From: Gnetum montanum
Lineage: Eukaryota; Streptophyta; Gnetopsida; Gnetales; Gnetaceae
NCBI GenBank assembly: GCA_015680685.1
Contig: MNCI01026431.1
Coordinates: forward strand, 709,377 to 773,376
Direction: 5' to 3'
DNA: 64,000 nucleotides
Positions 25,101-35,596 of this stretch are shown in pieces. The notes below the pieces were generated by a model. That model made no database searches. It was not told the origin of the DNA and worked only from the letters and a program-made list of their open reading frames with translations. How positions within the stretch are numbered: position 1 is the stretch's first letter; the number at the start of each line of letters is the position of its first letter. The translations under genes and the position numbers were made by a program.

Positions 25101-25730
25101 GATGATGAGGATGAAGAAGAAGCAGAAATGGGAGAATGATTCCTACTAGTTCCTCTTCTTCAATCCCTATCCTAATTAGCTTGCTTTTCTTTCTCTTTTT
25201 TCTTTTACTTTTCATCATTCTTGCCCTTTGATGTTTAACTCATATTCCTATCTCTTGAGCCCCCTCGTCTTAAAAAAAAATTCCTCACCTAGGTTGTCCA
25301 TAGTTGAGTGTAACCTTTGGTTAAGGATCTCCTTATCATAGAAAGGAGAATATCTATATTTGGATTGGCATGAAAAGTGGTCCTTGCCTTCCTTATTCTA
25401 CTATAAGAATAATTGGGTTAGGACCCTCTTACCCTTAAAGGCCCCATATCATGCCTCCATCTACCGATCCTTCTTACAATGAGCATTAATAGGATGATGA
25501 TCTCTATAAGTATGGTCCTAGAACTCATATTCTACCTTAAGTATAGCAATGTCCAACCTATTGAGATTATTCATTATCATGAGAGAAATAGATTAGTTAG
25601 GAGGTAATACAATGTTGCCTTCCATATCCCTCTAGTGCAATTGCTCATTTAGAAGTAGGATGAAAGTGAAATTCAAATTGTAGGAATCCAAATGGATGTA
25701 GACAACATGAATTTTTTGGGATGCTTTTGG
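22165..25730 (-). pseudogene. Element E gag, interrupted at 23,575-24,536
   Basis: Read from 25,730 downward: the N-terminal segment near 25,560-25,650 aligns with 'EGNIVLPLD' of G. The capsid region continues from 24,542-24,700 to 23,574 across the insertion, matching D at about 33,195-33,300. The zinc-knuckle relic 'KIFQYEHPKGCC' is at about 22,885-22,925. The Pro/His/Tyr-rich tail is at 22,560-22,800. The gag/protease boundary is near 22,200. A run of 13 C sits at 24,931-24,943. Heavily mutated. Confidence 0.7.
23575..24536. mobile_element. Probable solo LTR with 5-bp target duplication
   Basis: A 962-bp segment interrupts gag of Element E. It is flanked by gagtt at 23,570-23,574 and again at 24,537-24,541, and the gag homology resumes exactly across it. 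The ends are inverted (TGGTGTAGG ... CCTGCACTA, imperfect) and fit TG...CA with one decayed base. It contains a plus-oriented TATA-like TATAAATATT at 24,101. No coding capacity; the purine-rich minus frame near 24,100 is not a gene. No second copy is in the window, so the parent family is unknown. A small non-autonomous element is the alternative. Confidence 0.7.
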
Positions 25731-25735
25731 AACCT

Positions 25736-26490
25736 TGATGAATGACGAGGTATCCCTATGCTCAACCATACAAATATGAGCGTACATGTACGATCCAGTC
25801 AAATTCCAAGGACTAAGTGCTTATGTGCCTTTACAGAACCTAGACGGGTTAGTCAATCATTATCTTCCTAAGCTTACTTGTATAGTGCGTTTGTATGGTT
25901 AAGTAAACTTGAGGTATATTCTCTAACTATTCCTGACACCAACATCCATTCCCACTTTTCGTACACATCTTGAACTAGTGCAACACTACTAGGATTACCA
26001 AATGCTAATCGTTGTTGGGTTACCAAGCGTTCCACGCATGCTTGAAGTGGTCATACTAAGTGTGCTTACTTGGGGGAGTTAACAAGGGGAGAGAGAGAAT
26101 AATAATTAACTAAGGAAAGCATTAAATAACTAGAAATAATATTAAATAAGTGATTCTGAATACTGCAAGGTTTATCACAAAGTTTATTTTTATTTCTGGC
26201 CACAAGGTGTGCTCAAGTACACAATGCTCGAATAAAGATCCGTTTCCTTTATGACTCCTACTATGGGCACTTAGAAATAATTCTAACTCTAAGAAGGGAA
26301 AAAGGCAAGATTTTAGGTAAGGAACTAAGACTAATTAACCAACTATTCTCAAACCAAGTGCACTTGCCTCTTATTTATAGGTGACAAGACAAGACCCGAT
26401 ATCAAATGTCCAATATCACTTGGAAGGCTCCGATATTGCGTACCCAATATCACGTATGTGATATCGCAGCCCTAATATCGCAGCTCATCA
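25736..26490 (-). repeat. Element D 3' LTR
   Basis: TGATGAATGACGAGG ... GCAGCTCATCA, 755 bp. It matches the 5' LTR of the same element but lacks about 80 bases found there near 34,725-34,810. The U3 (26,395-26,485) holds six GATATC/AATATC/GATATT motifs. On the minus strand it is preceded by GTCATGGGTGTA, the probable polypurine tract. Confidence 0.9.
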
Positions 26491-26886
26491 TACACCCATG
26501 ACTAAATAAAAACTCATCCTCAAGTTCCTTACAAAATATTGGGAAGGTATGGGATTATTGACTGAATCAGAACTGACAGCAACACGGAATAATAGACTCA
26601 AAGTGCCTAGTGAACTAATTGACAAACATATTACAACATTTGTTTTCCCACCCCTTTGTGGTGAACACTATACATAGATGACATCCAAACCCTCATCTAA
26701 CAACTTAAAGAGAAAGAGAAAGAGAGAGAGAAGAAAATGAGGCGTGTTGCTACCGATGTCAAAAATGTGCACTTCGTTGTTCATCCATAGCCACATGACC
26801 AAACTTGTTCCTTGTGTAAACGCTCCAGCTCTAGTCCATCTTGAGTGCTTCCTCCTATCCCAATTCATTGTTCGTGTAATAACCAT
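26491..26886 (-). pseudogene. ORF-X relic of Element D
   Basis: The ATG at 26,886 follows TTGTGTGTATAG on the coding strand, in the same place as the ORF-X start in Element J (upstream 'tttgtgattg' context shared). An open frame of 72 codons (to 26,668) has no recognisable domain. The region 26,500-26,660 aligns with sequence after the ORF-X stop in J. About 2.5 kb of ORF-X is therefore missing. Not a functional gene. Confidence 0.5.
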
Positions 26887-28395
26887 CTATACACACAACA
26901 CAATCACAAATTAGTAAGGGTATATAAGCCATAATGCAGTTGATACCTTGCCTCGATATAAGTGCATTGGCTAGGCTGTGGGTATGGCAGATACTGGGTT
27001 AGAGGTTTTTAACTAATAACTACCCAAGGTGTAGGGGTGAGATAGGTGATTGAATGGAAAAATTTGTGACAAGGCCCCCACGACTAAGAGAAAACCTCCA
27101 ATAGCGATAGGGTGGAAAAATTGAAGGAACAATGAAGATGAGGGAAATAGTAATGGTGAAGCCAATAAAATGGATGTCATGGATGGGGATGAAACAAGAA
27201 ATGGTTGATTGCAAAGAATGTATAAAGGAAAGAACTTAATAATTGCATCAAAAAGGAATGCCAGTGAGTCCTCCCCAAAGCAGGTTCATTCCTTATATGC
27301 CTTGACAAACCTACAAACCAAAGAGTTTGTAGGCTCTTGGAATGACATATGCAAACAAAGGTTAAGAACTTACCCATAAGAGTTTACCGAAGACTAACAA
27401 TGCATCAACCAAGACGTAGACTAGTAATAAAATCGGCAATGAGGTGGAATATGGAAAGAAATATGGAAGAGGAGGAGGAAATGGAATGGAATCCCAAGAG
27501 CAAGGTTTTGTAAAGTCCCTTGTGTATTATGTGGTTAAGGTGACTGAATAAAATTTATCCCAATTTTGGACTCACTAACCACATCTAGTGACCTCGCATC
27601 AATACATTTGACCAACCCATCCTCATGAAGCAACAAGAATGCGTCCATTGAGTCACCACCATTCCAAGGAGAAAAAGATAGGAAAGTAGGAAGTGCGAAA
27701 GGGCTTTAGGTAGAGGGAACCTTCAAGCATGGGTAACATGTCTTTCTAGTGCTATAACCATTGTTTGTAGCCCATGTTTCCTTATTATGTCTACGGGGTG
27801 TGCTTTGAATTCCCACTAGTTTTTTTTTTTCTTTTTTCTTTTTTGTGAGAACCACACCATGCAAAGACTTATTTAGATTCGTTCAACTTCCTGATATTTG
27901 GTCAATAGCAAAATGGCAAAAAACCCATGAAAAGCATTCAAGTACCTAAGAGAATAGCTAGCACAAGTGTGTTGAATCTCCTTGAAGTCACACCCTTTTC
28001 AACCATTGAATCCTTCCTTAGTTTGAAGAATACCAAGTCACCAATTCATTAATGAGTTTTTTTAGAAAAAGGGACAGTACAATTCCAAAGCCAAAGGAGG
28101 CCACAACATTGAATGGATGNNNNNNNNNNNNNNNNNNNTTCAATGTTGATACTAAGATATGGTTCTTTTGATAAAATAGGCAATGAGTGCATGCCATCCA
28201 TTCAATGTTGTGGCCTCCTTTGGCTTTGGAATTGTACTGTCCCTTTTTCTAAAAAAACTCATTAATGAATTGGTGACTTGGTATTCTTCAAACTAAGGAA
28301 GGATTCAATGGTTGAAAAGGGTGTGACTTCAAGGAGATTCAACACACTTGTGCTAGCTATTCTCTTAGGTACTTGAATGCTTTTCATGGGTTTTN
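26887..28395 (-). other. Element D spacer, with assembly gap
   Basis: It carries the blocks conserved in the family: 27,719-27,755 (GGGTAACATGTCTTTC on the plus strand) and 27,268-27,300 ('gtcctccccaaagcaggttc'). I see no U3-like promoter cluster here, unlike in A, G, H and J. The gap and inverted repeat at 27,920-28,394 make the pol-spacer boundary unreliable. Confidence 0.6.
27920..28394. repeat. 200-bp exact inverted repeat around an N gap (probable assembly artefact)
   Basis: The left arm 27,920-28,119 is the reverse complement of the right arm 28,195-28,394, with no difference that I can find. Between them are 19 N (28,120-28,138) and 56 unique bases; another N is at 28,395. An exact repeat among heavily mutated neighbours, with edges set by N, points to misassembly rather than biology. 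Confidence 0.8.
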
Positions 28396-29480
28396 GTTTG
28401 AAATTTAGTGTGTTGTGGCACATGTGTGGGGTTCCAATCAAGAACCTTATCTCCTGGTTGGTACTTAACTTTTCTAATTTTTAGGTCATGATGTTGTTTA
28501 TTAAAAGCCTTGTGCAATTCATTAGATGACAGGGCAACTAATCGATTCTCATCTATCAGGTTAAGGTTCATTAACCATTCTTTTTATGCTAGATTAAGGT
28601 TAAGGTAAAGATCACACACCATAGATAGTGTACAGAGTTATACTTGAATAGTAAGCATTGGGAGTTTTCCATACACTAACTCATAGGGAGAGTAGCCTAT
28701 AGGGAGTTTCCATGTGGAGTGGTATGCCCAAAGAGCATCGTTCAGTTTGGTGCTCCAGTCTTGCCTATATTTGCTAATGGTTCTTGTTAATATTTTTTGT
28801 AATCTCCCAATTGGTAACTTCGGCTTAACCATTCACTTCAAGATGGTATGGTGTAGTCAGTTTTTGTTTGACTCCTAAGCATTGCATCAACTTTCAAAAA
28901 GTCACACCTGTAAAATGTGTTCCATTATCAGAAATAAGTGCATGAGGCACGCCAAACCTATTAATGATTTGTTGTTGAACAAATCATGAAGCGATAGATG
29001 ATATACAATCTATAACAGTAGCTCCTTCTACCCATTTTGTGAAATAGTTAATGGCAACAATAATGTAGGCTTTTCCATTGGACATTGGTGTAATAGGTCC
29101 CATAAAATCAATTCCCCATATGTTGAAGGGTTCTAAAGGTTTAATCCATTATTGTGGGCCCTCCATCCTAGCAGTCATTCCCCCATCACATTGGCAGTGC
29201 TCACAAGATTAGATAAAATGATGAGCATCCCAGAACAATGTATGCCAATAATATCCTACAAGCAAGATTTTAACAGTAGTTCATCTTCCAGTGTAATGAC
29301 CCCCACAAGGGCCTTCATGTGCATCTTTGAGAACTCTTAAATGATTTACATTAGGAACACACCATCGAACCAAGCCATTGAGACACACTTTATAAAGTTG
29401 TACATTGATTTCCATAAAATACTTAGCTTGGTGAAGAAAATGTTGTTTCTTTTTAACGTCTAACTCTTGTAGTGTTTTTT
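28396..29480 (-). pseudogene. Element D integrase
   Basis: Catalytic core: 'WGIDFMGPI' (about 29,085-29,130, first Asp), 'YIIVAINYFTKWVEGATV' (about 29,030), 'HALISDNGTHFTGVTF' (about 28,900-28,950, second Asp intact) and 'TTPYHLEVNG' with 'AEVTN-EI' (about 28,840, Glu region). 'DWSTKLNDALWAYHSTWKLP' (28,700-28,780) and 'HDLKIRKVKYQPGDKVLDW' (28,430-28,490) follow. The C-terminal end is lost at the N at 28,395. The zinc-binding N-terminus is at 29,180-29,450. Stops present. Confidence 0.85.
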
Positions 29481-29499
29481 GTGTAAGGAGATAGGTAAG

Positions 29500-30900
29500 A
29501 ATGCTAATACCAATTTGTTTCCATGGTTAATTGATTATTTACTACACCCGCAAAGAGGAATTCATTAGGAAAGTGATCAGAAAGTAGATATTCATCCTCT
29601 TTGTTGTCCCATCTTAACTGAGATAAATGATCAGCAACAATGTTCTCTGTGCCTTTATGATCAATTATTGTAAGATCAAACTCTTGTAAGATTATGGGCC
29701 ATCATATGATGTGAGGGCTCACCATTGGTTTATTCAGTAGGAACTAAATTGCACTCTTGTCTATGTATACAAATACCTTATAGCCCAATACATAGTGCCT
29801 AAACTTATCTAGTGCAAACACCACAACCATTAATTCCTTTTCTGTTGTGGTGTAATCGAGTTATGCACAAGCAATACTCTGACTTGCACAGTGAATGTAA
29901 TAGGGTTGTTTCTGGTCATCTAACTATGTAAGTACGGCTCCTAAAGCAAAGTTGGATGCGTTAATCATTATATGGAATGGTCTAGACCAATCAAGAGCTT
30001 GTAGAATAGGTGTTTCTACAAGCTTCTATTTTAAAGTTTGAAAAGCTAACTCACATTCTCTAGTCCATTCAAAAGGTATATCCTTTTTCGTTAGTTCAAC
30101 CAATGGTTTTGCAACCCTTGAAAAGTTCTCTATGAATCTTCTATAGTAGCCAATGTGTCCAAAGAATGATTGGATGTCTTTTACAATTTCATCTTGGCAC
30201 ATGATTCCTTGGATGACTTTAATCTTTTTAGGGTCTACCTATATCCTTGTTTGTGAAATCATATGTCCTAATACTATGTCTTCTTGAACCATTAAATGGA
30301 TTTTTTGCTAGTTGAACCTTAAATTGGTTTCAACACATTGTTTTAGTACTTGCTCTAATCGGTCCAATGCTTGATCAAAGTTCGCTCCGTAGGTGGAGAA
30401 ATCATCCATGAAGTCCTCCACACCATTTCCTATTTGCTACTAGAAGATACTTAGAACCAAACGTTGAAACATTGCAGGAGCATTGCATAAGCCAAACAAC
30501 ATCTGTTTGTATGCAAATATCCCCCAAGGACTTCTGAACATGGTCTTGGCTTGGTCTTCTAGTGCTATTTGGATTTGGTTGTATCCACTGTATCCATCCA
30601 GAAAACTATAGTAGTGATGCCCTACAATGGTGTCTAAGACTTGGTCAATGAATGGTAACAAAAAGTGGTCTTTGAATGTTGCCATGCTTAGTAGCCTAAA
30701 GTCTATACACACCCTCCATTTACCTCCCTTTTTGGGCACATAACTAATGGACTTACCCATTCGCTATTAGCAATGGGGTAGATGAACCTAGCTTTTAGAA
30801 GTTGTTCAATTTCTTCTTTAATCACTTGCTTTAGCTTTGGGTTCAATCGCCTCTACAGTTGTTGTTGAGGCTTCATGGAGGGGTCAGTGTAAATCCTATG
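29500..30900 (-). pseudogene. Element D reverse transcriptase-RNase H
   Basis: RT: 'VPKKGGKWRVCIDFRLLSMA' (30,680-30,740), 'YYSFLDGYSGYNQIQIALED' (30,550-30,610), 'FGLCNAPAMFQR' (30,460-30,500) and an intact catalytic box FMDDFSTYGANF (about 30,375-30,410). 'LGHMISQTRI' and 'FFGHIGYYRRFIENFS' follow (30,130-30,270). RNase H: 'TTTEKELMVVVFALDKFRHY' (about 29,800-29,860). 'NIVADHLSQLRWDNKEDE' (about 29,600) precedes integrase. Few stops compared with its relatives, but still interrupted, so not functional. Confidence 0.9.
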
Positions 30901-31279
30901 TTGGCATATCCTAGGTTCTATTTCGGTTAATTTGAGATATGACCAAGCGAAGGCTTTCAACCATTTGTTCACCATTTTCAGTAGTCTCTCTTTTTGTTGA
31001 GGAGCAAGCCTAGCATTAATAATTACCTATTTTCCATTTTTGAGAAATTTGTACTCCATATCGATGGGCAATAGTTTTACCTCGAAGGGCTCTTACTTAA
31101 AGTTGTTAGGGATTTCCTTCTTCCCCCAGTTGATATTTTCAATGTCAAGACATGGAAGTTGATGATGGACTTGCTCTAATGTGTCTATGCTATCGATGTA
31201 AGAATAAGTCAAACCCTCAGTTGGTTCCATGATAGTAGTTGAGCTCCTCTATTGGTTAGCTGTCATCCACTAGGTGTCT

Positions 31280-31830
31280 TCCTATCTTGTGGCTGCTGCA
31301 TATAGGCATCTTTGTATGTTAGTTACTTGTGCATACTGGTTTGATGCAAGCAATGTTAAACAATGTACAAACCAGAACTTCTGCATGCAACTACACACTA
31401 TGTCATTATATGTGATGCACAGAACTTTCTTATTCTTGATCTTTCCAAATGTATTTTTCTTTAAAATCGCTAGGGAAAGATCATGTATTCCTAGGTGTGC
31501 ATCAATTGTGCTTAGCCATGCTCTTCCCATTATGATTGGGAAGTCCCCCTTACAGTTGTTGGCTTGAATCACTAGGAAGTCAGCTAGATATGATCATCCA
31601 CAAATAGTGGTAACAATGTCCTCCACTAGTCCTAATGGGACAGTGATGGACTAGTCGGCCAACTCTAAATAAATGTTACTCTTTTTTAGTAAAGGCAGGT
31701 TCCAGGCTTTGTACATTACTTGAGAGATTAAGTTGACACCAAAACTTAAATCCAAAAGAGCTTTGCACAACTCATTCCCAGTGATTTGTAAATATATAAG
31801 AGGACTCCCAAGATCAAAGAATTTTCTAGG
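31280..31830 (-). pseudogene. Element D protease
   Basis: The active-site segment is ALLDLSFGVNLISQVM (31,700-31,770). The Asp is kept, but the usual D-L/S-G motif is altered because Gly is replaced by Ser. The flap/C-terminal segment is 'GDFPIIMGRAWLSTIDAHLG' (about 31,490-31,560). It continues as 'SLAILKKNTFGKI' (about 31,445). It would process Gag-Pol. The segment to RT (30,900-31,280) has no clear motif. Confidence 0.75.
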
Positions 31831-32049
31831 AAGATGGCCAACCTTAATCCAATTGGTAATGGCATGCATCAACATGACCATGTACATTGAATGTTGCCTT
31901 TGGTTTGAACACAGTTTTGAAGTTTCGTATGATGGTGAGGCCTTTGGAGAGCTAGCCACTTGTGACTGCAAGGACTTGGTTGGACTATTTTTCCTAAAGA
32001 AAAGTCTCTTCTTTGTGCGATTTTTTGAACCAATAGTAAGGTAAGGATT

Positions 32050-34404
32050 AACAGCCTTTGTAGCATTACGTTATTGCGGCTACGTAGGGATCTCACCCTA
32101 CATGGCTGGAGCAAGTGATAATGGAGTTAAGGGTGGAAGAGATGTAGCCAGATGAGAAGGATAGTATGTTTGTGGAACATCACCCCTAGGAGAAGGAGTT
32201 CTATAATACTCATGGGTTTGGTACTGAGGTTGGGGGCAACGTAACTAGGAGAGTCACGTGGAGAGATTAGCTACTACACATAGTATCCATATGGGTCAGG
32301 TTGACAGTAAGGGTACTATTAACATGGTGGTGGCATTCCCCATGATTTTGAGTGCTATCACTATTGATACTATTTGTTTGGTTGTGGTGGAGTTGCACTT
32401 GGATAATACATCAAGGATTGGTGGAACTACCTTGAGTTACCTTGGGGATAAGGTAACCTTCGAGGTGTTTGCCTTATGTTTAATCGTGGATTGAGTGCAT
32501 ACACCCTAGACTCCTATAGATGTGAGATTATAGGGCAACATCCCTTAGGATGGTCATATTGGCATATCTCACATCCACCGTCATTATCTGTATCTGAATC
32601 CACAACCTCTTTAATGATGGTAAATTTGCTCTTACCTTTGTTATGTGCATATTTAGCTTCTCTCTTTTTTCTCCTTTCTCGATCACTACCTTCCTCTCTA
32701 GACTCTTCTACTATTTTGAGCACTATTTGAAATCTATTATCTAGAAAGTCCCACATTTGGTCCACCATTGTTGATACTTCTGATGCAAGTTTTTGAATGG
32801 ATAGGATTTTCTTATTCACCATCTCTTCAAGTGGTGACTCTTCTTCATCCTCAAAAAGTCTAACTCCCTTCTTTTAGAGGGAAGGATCTCTATTATATTC
32901 TTCTGCACTCTCTCTTTTCCTTAACTCATGTTCCTCTTTAGCAACTTTCTCCAACAATCTGTGTACTTGATGGACCCTAAGCTTAGATAGCCTTCCTTGG
33001 GCATAAGTCCCAAGGGTTCTTCACGTTTTGTGCCTAAGCCCATCCACAAGATGGCATAGTTGTTCCCTTTGTGAGTAACCATGGCATGGGCAATGATGTA
33101 ATAGTGCATAATATTGGCCATGGCAACATCCAATGGTTCATGTCCTCCTTGTTTCCATCCTTGGATTTGCTTTCGTAGGTTGAACACTCGGGAGTATGTT
33201 TGATACTTATCATTGAATAGTTCTAACATGGTACTCCATTGGTGAATGGATTTTGGTTCTAAGGACTAGTACTATCTTTTCGCTTCCTTGATCAGTGTCC
33301 ATGGAAACAACTTGAGTTTTTTCCATTCATTTTCTATGTTTTGCAAGGTACATGCATCATGAAATGCTAGCAAATGATTTTCAGGATCAGCGTTGTATCC
33401 CCCTTCAAATCACGGGATATTTTTCATGTCCAATCTTTTGATCCTACTATCTTTTTAGTGCTCATTGGGATTCTAACAGCCTCAGTTATATCTAACATAC
33501 TTCAAGTAGCAAGTAGGGGTTCATCATGATCATACTATCCATGGCATCTATGATGCCTATGTTGTTCCTTACTCTTCAACCTATCATGATGAGTTTCTCT
33601 AGAATGCCCTCATCCCCTTTCTTGTCAGCTTTTTCTATAATTCCCATTTCACTTACCATTATCCTTAGGGTCTTTTTCCTTACAACTACATCCAGATCCT
33701 AAAGGAGAGGGTGAAGGAGATGATGAAGGTGAAGAAGAAGGAGGACCATCACCATGATGGTGCCTACTTTCCTCTCTTCAGTGGTTGCGGTCTCGATCAC
33801 GATTACGATCAGAATATCCATCCTTGTCATGTGTTCATGTTCCTTTTTTAGACCCTTTGTGTCTGTCAGTACTAGAATCTTGGTTATGGACAGTTGAGTG
33901 AAGATTTTGATACACAACCCCTTGACCGAAGTCAATGGGAGGAACATCATTGTGTGGGAGACCTCTTAAGGCAAGTTCACCATCCTCATTTTCACTTATG
34001 ACATCTAGGACATTCTGAGACAACTTCCCCTCCATGGATTCATGATGTCTCTCCTATTGTAAATTTCTTTGACATCATGCCTCTGTAGGTCGATACTCTC
34101 TCGAGTCATGATCATGCACAACATACTCTGCCTATAAGTGTTGCATACCAATTCATGCGAGATCACGAAGGAGCATGCCCGAGACTGAGCGATCAGGAGG
34201 TAACACTATGTTACCTTCTAAATCACACCAACGTAGTTGTTCATCTTGGTGGAGGAAAGATAAAGTTTGGTATATACTCATCAAGATGAACGTATACCAT
34301 GCAAAACTGTTAAGGGACTGGCAAATTATCATGTGTACTATGCCTCGATTATTCCCTGTATCGGACCTAGGCAGTGAAACACTCTTGTAAGAAGAAGGAG
34401 ACAT
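32050..34404 (-). pseudogene. Element D gag
   Basis: The start ATG at 34,404 (MSPSSYKSVSLP) opens a frame to 34,153 that includes 'DEQLRWCDLEGNIVLPPD'. The capsid core has 'FNDKYQTYSRVFNLRKQIQG' (about 33,160-33,225). The zinc knuckle reads CEICQYDHPKGCC, a C-X2-C-X3-H-X3-C pattern (32,535-32,575). The Pro/Tyr/His-rich tail continues to the protease. Frames are broken by several shifts and TAG codons. Confidence 0.75.
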
Positions 34405-34542
34405 AATTTTCTATTCAATGTGTAATAATTTTTGTTTCCTTAATTGTAAGATAACCAACCCTAAGGGTTCATTCCAACAATGTGAAGATTTCCTAGGTTC
34501 TAGCTAATGCACAACCAACAAAGTCGTTGGCAATAGTGCCAA

Positions 34543-35377
34543 TGATGAACGACAAGGTATCCCTACACTCAACCATACGAATACAAGTGTACATGCATGA
34601 TCTAGTCAAATTCCAAGGACTAAGTGCTTATGTGCCTTTACAGAACCCGGACGGGTTAGTCAATCATTGTCTTCCCAAGCTTACTTATATAGTGCATTTG
34701 TATGGCTAAGTAAACTTGAGATATATGATTTTTATATATATTTTTATGTTTTATGTCTTGGTGCTACAAAGGGAGAAGTGAACTAATTAAGTAACCAATT
34801 TAATTTAACTAATTCACTATGCTCTAGCTAGTCCTAACACCAACATCCATGCCCACTTGTCGTACAAATTCTGAACTAGTGCAACACTATTGGGATTACC
34901 AAATGCTAATCGTTGTTGGGTTACCAAGTGTTCCATGCATGCTCAAAGTGGTCATACTAAGTGTGCTTACTTGGGGGAGTTAACAAGGGGAGAGAAAGAA
35001 CATTAATTAACTAAGGAAAGCATTAAATATTTGTAAATAACATTAAATAAGTGATTCTGAATACATCAAGGTTTATCACAAAGTTCATTTTTATTTTTGG
35101 CCACAAGGTATGCTCAGGTACACGATGCTCAAATAAAGATCTGTTCACTTTATGACTTCTACTATAGGCACTTAGAAATAATTCTAACTTTAAGAAGGAA
35201 AAAAGGTAAGAGTTCAGGTAAGGGACTAAGACTAATTAACCAGCTACTACCAAACCAAGTGCACTTGCCTCTTATTTATAGGCAACAAGACAAGACCCAA
35301 TATCAGATGTTCAATATCACATGAAAGGCTCCGATATTGTGTACCTGATATCATGGATGCAATATCATGGCTCATCA
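34543..35377 (-). repeat. Element D 5' LTR with adjacent primer site
   Basis: TGATGAACGACAAGG ... GGCTCATCA, 835 bp, with target duplication aacct following. The primer site lies just inside at about 34,522-34,541 (minus strand TGGCACTATTGCCAACGAC). The U3 (35,298-35,375) has five GATATT/AATATC motifs. The sequence is very similar to the 3' LTR except for about 80 bases missing there. Confidence 0.9.
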
Positions 35378-35382
35378 AACCT

Positions 35383-35596
35383 CCTATCACTCATTTGATT
35401 TGCCTGTAAATGGTGGAGATTTGTTCCTACAAGAAGAAGCCAAGTTAGCTCTTGTTAGAAATAGTGTGCTTGTTGGTGTGTTATTATTTCTTTAATGATT
35501 AATCGTTGATTCGTCCTTACAACATCTTTGTATAATATCATGGTCTTTCACTACCTAGCACACCTAGCTAAAGTAAATTCCTAGCAATGGCACTAA
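35383..35596 (-). other. Element E leader and primer-binding site
   Basis: This is the continuation of Element E right of the Element D insertion. The minus strand has GTGCCATTGCTAGGAAT (about 35,576-35,592), a degenerate tRNA-Asp primer site, followed by leader and the first bases of gag. Confidence 0.65.

Larger units (their letters stand above)
25736..35377 (-). mobile_element. Element D: complete gypsy element with pol and an ORF-X relic
   Basis: Both LTRs are present (25,736-26,490 and 34,543-35,377) with a perfect target duplication, aacct, at 25,731-25,735 and 35,378-35,382. On the minus strand the order is 5' LTR, primer site, gag, PR, RT/RNase H, IN, spacer, ORF-X relic, polypurine tract, 3' LTR. 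It has the best-preserved pol in the window (FMDDF box intact). It contains a sequence gap at 28,120-28,138 with an artefact-like inverted repeat around it. Element E gag and leader continue on either side. Confidence 0.9.

Noticed and set aside
24889-25218. Lys/Arg-rich and Gly-rich frames around a 13-C run
   Set aside because: Part of the acidic/basic stretch of Element E gag read in wrong frames; the C run only joins frames.
26668-26886. 72-codon frame as an independent small gene
   Set aside because: It begins at the ORF-X start position of Element D and shows no domain; better taken as the relic of a deleted ORF-X.
27920-28394. Inverted repeat as a hairpin, MITE or palindrome
   Set aside because: Exact arms in diverged surroundings and N at the edges indicate misassembly.
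31274-31567. Plus-strand frame of 97 codons
   Set aside because: It is antisense to the protease of Element D, which has recognisable motifs on the minus strand.
31733-32044. Plus-strand frame of 103 codons
   Set aside because: Antisense to the gag/protease boundary of Element D; no own motif.
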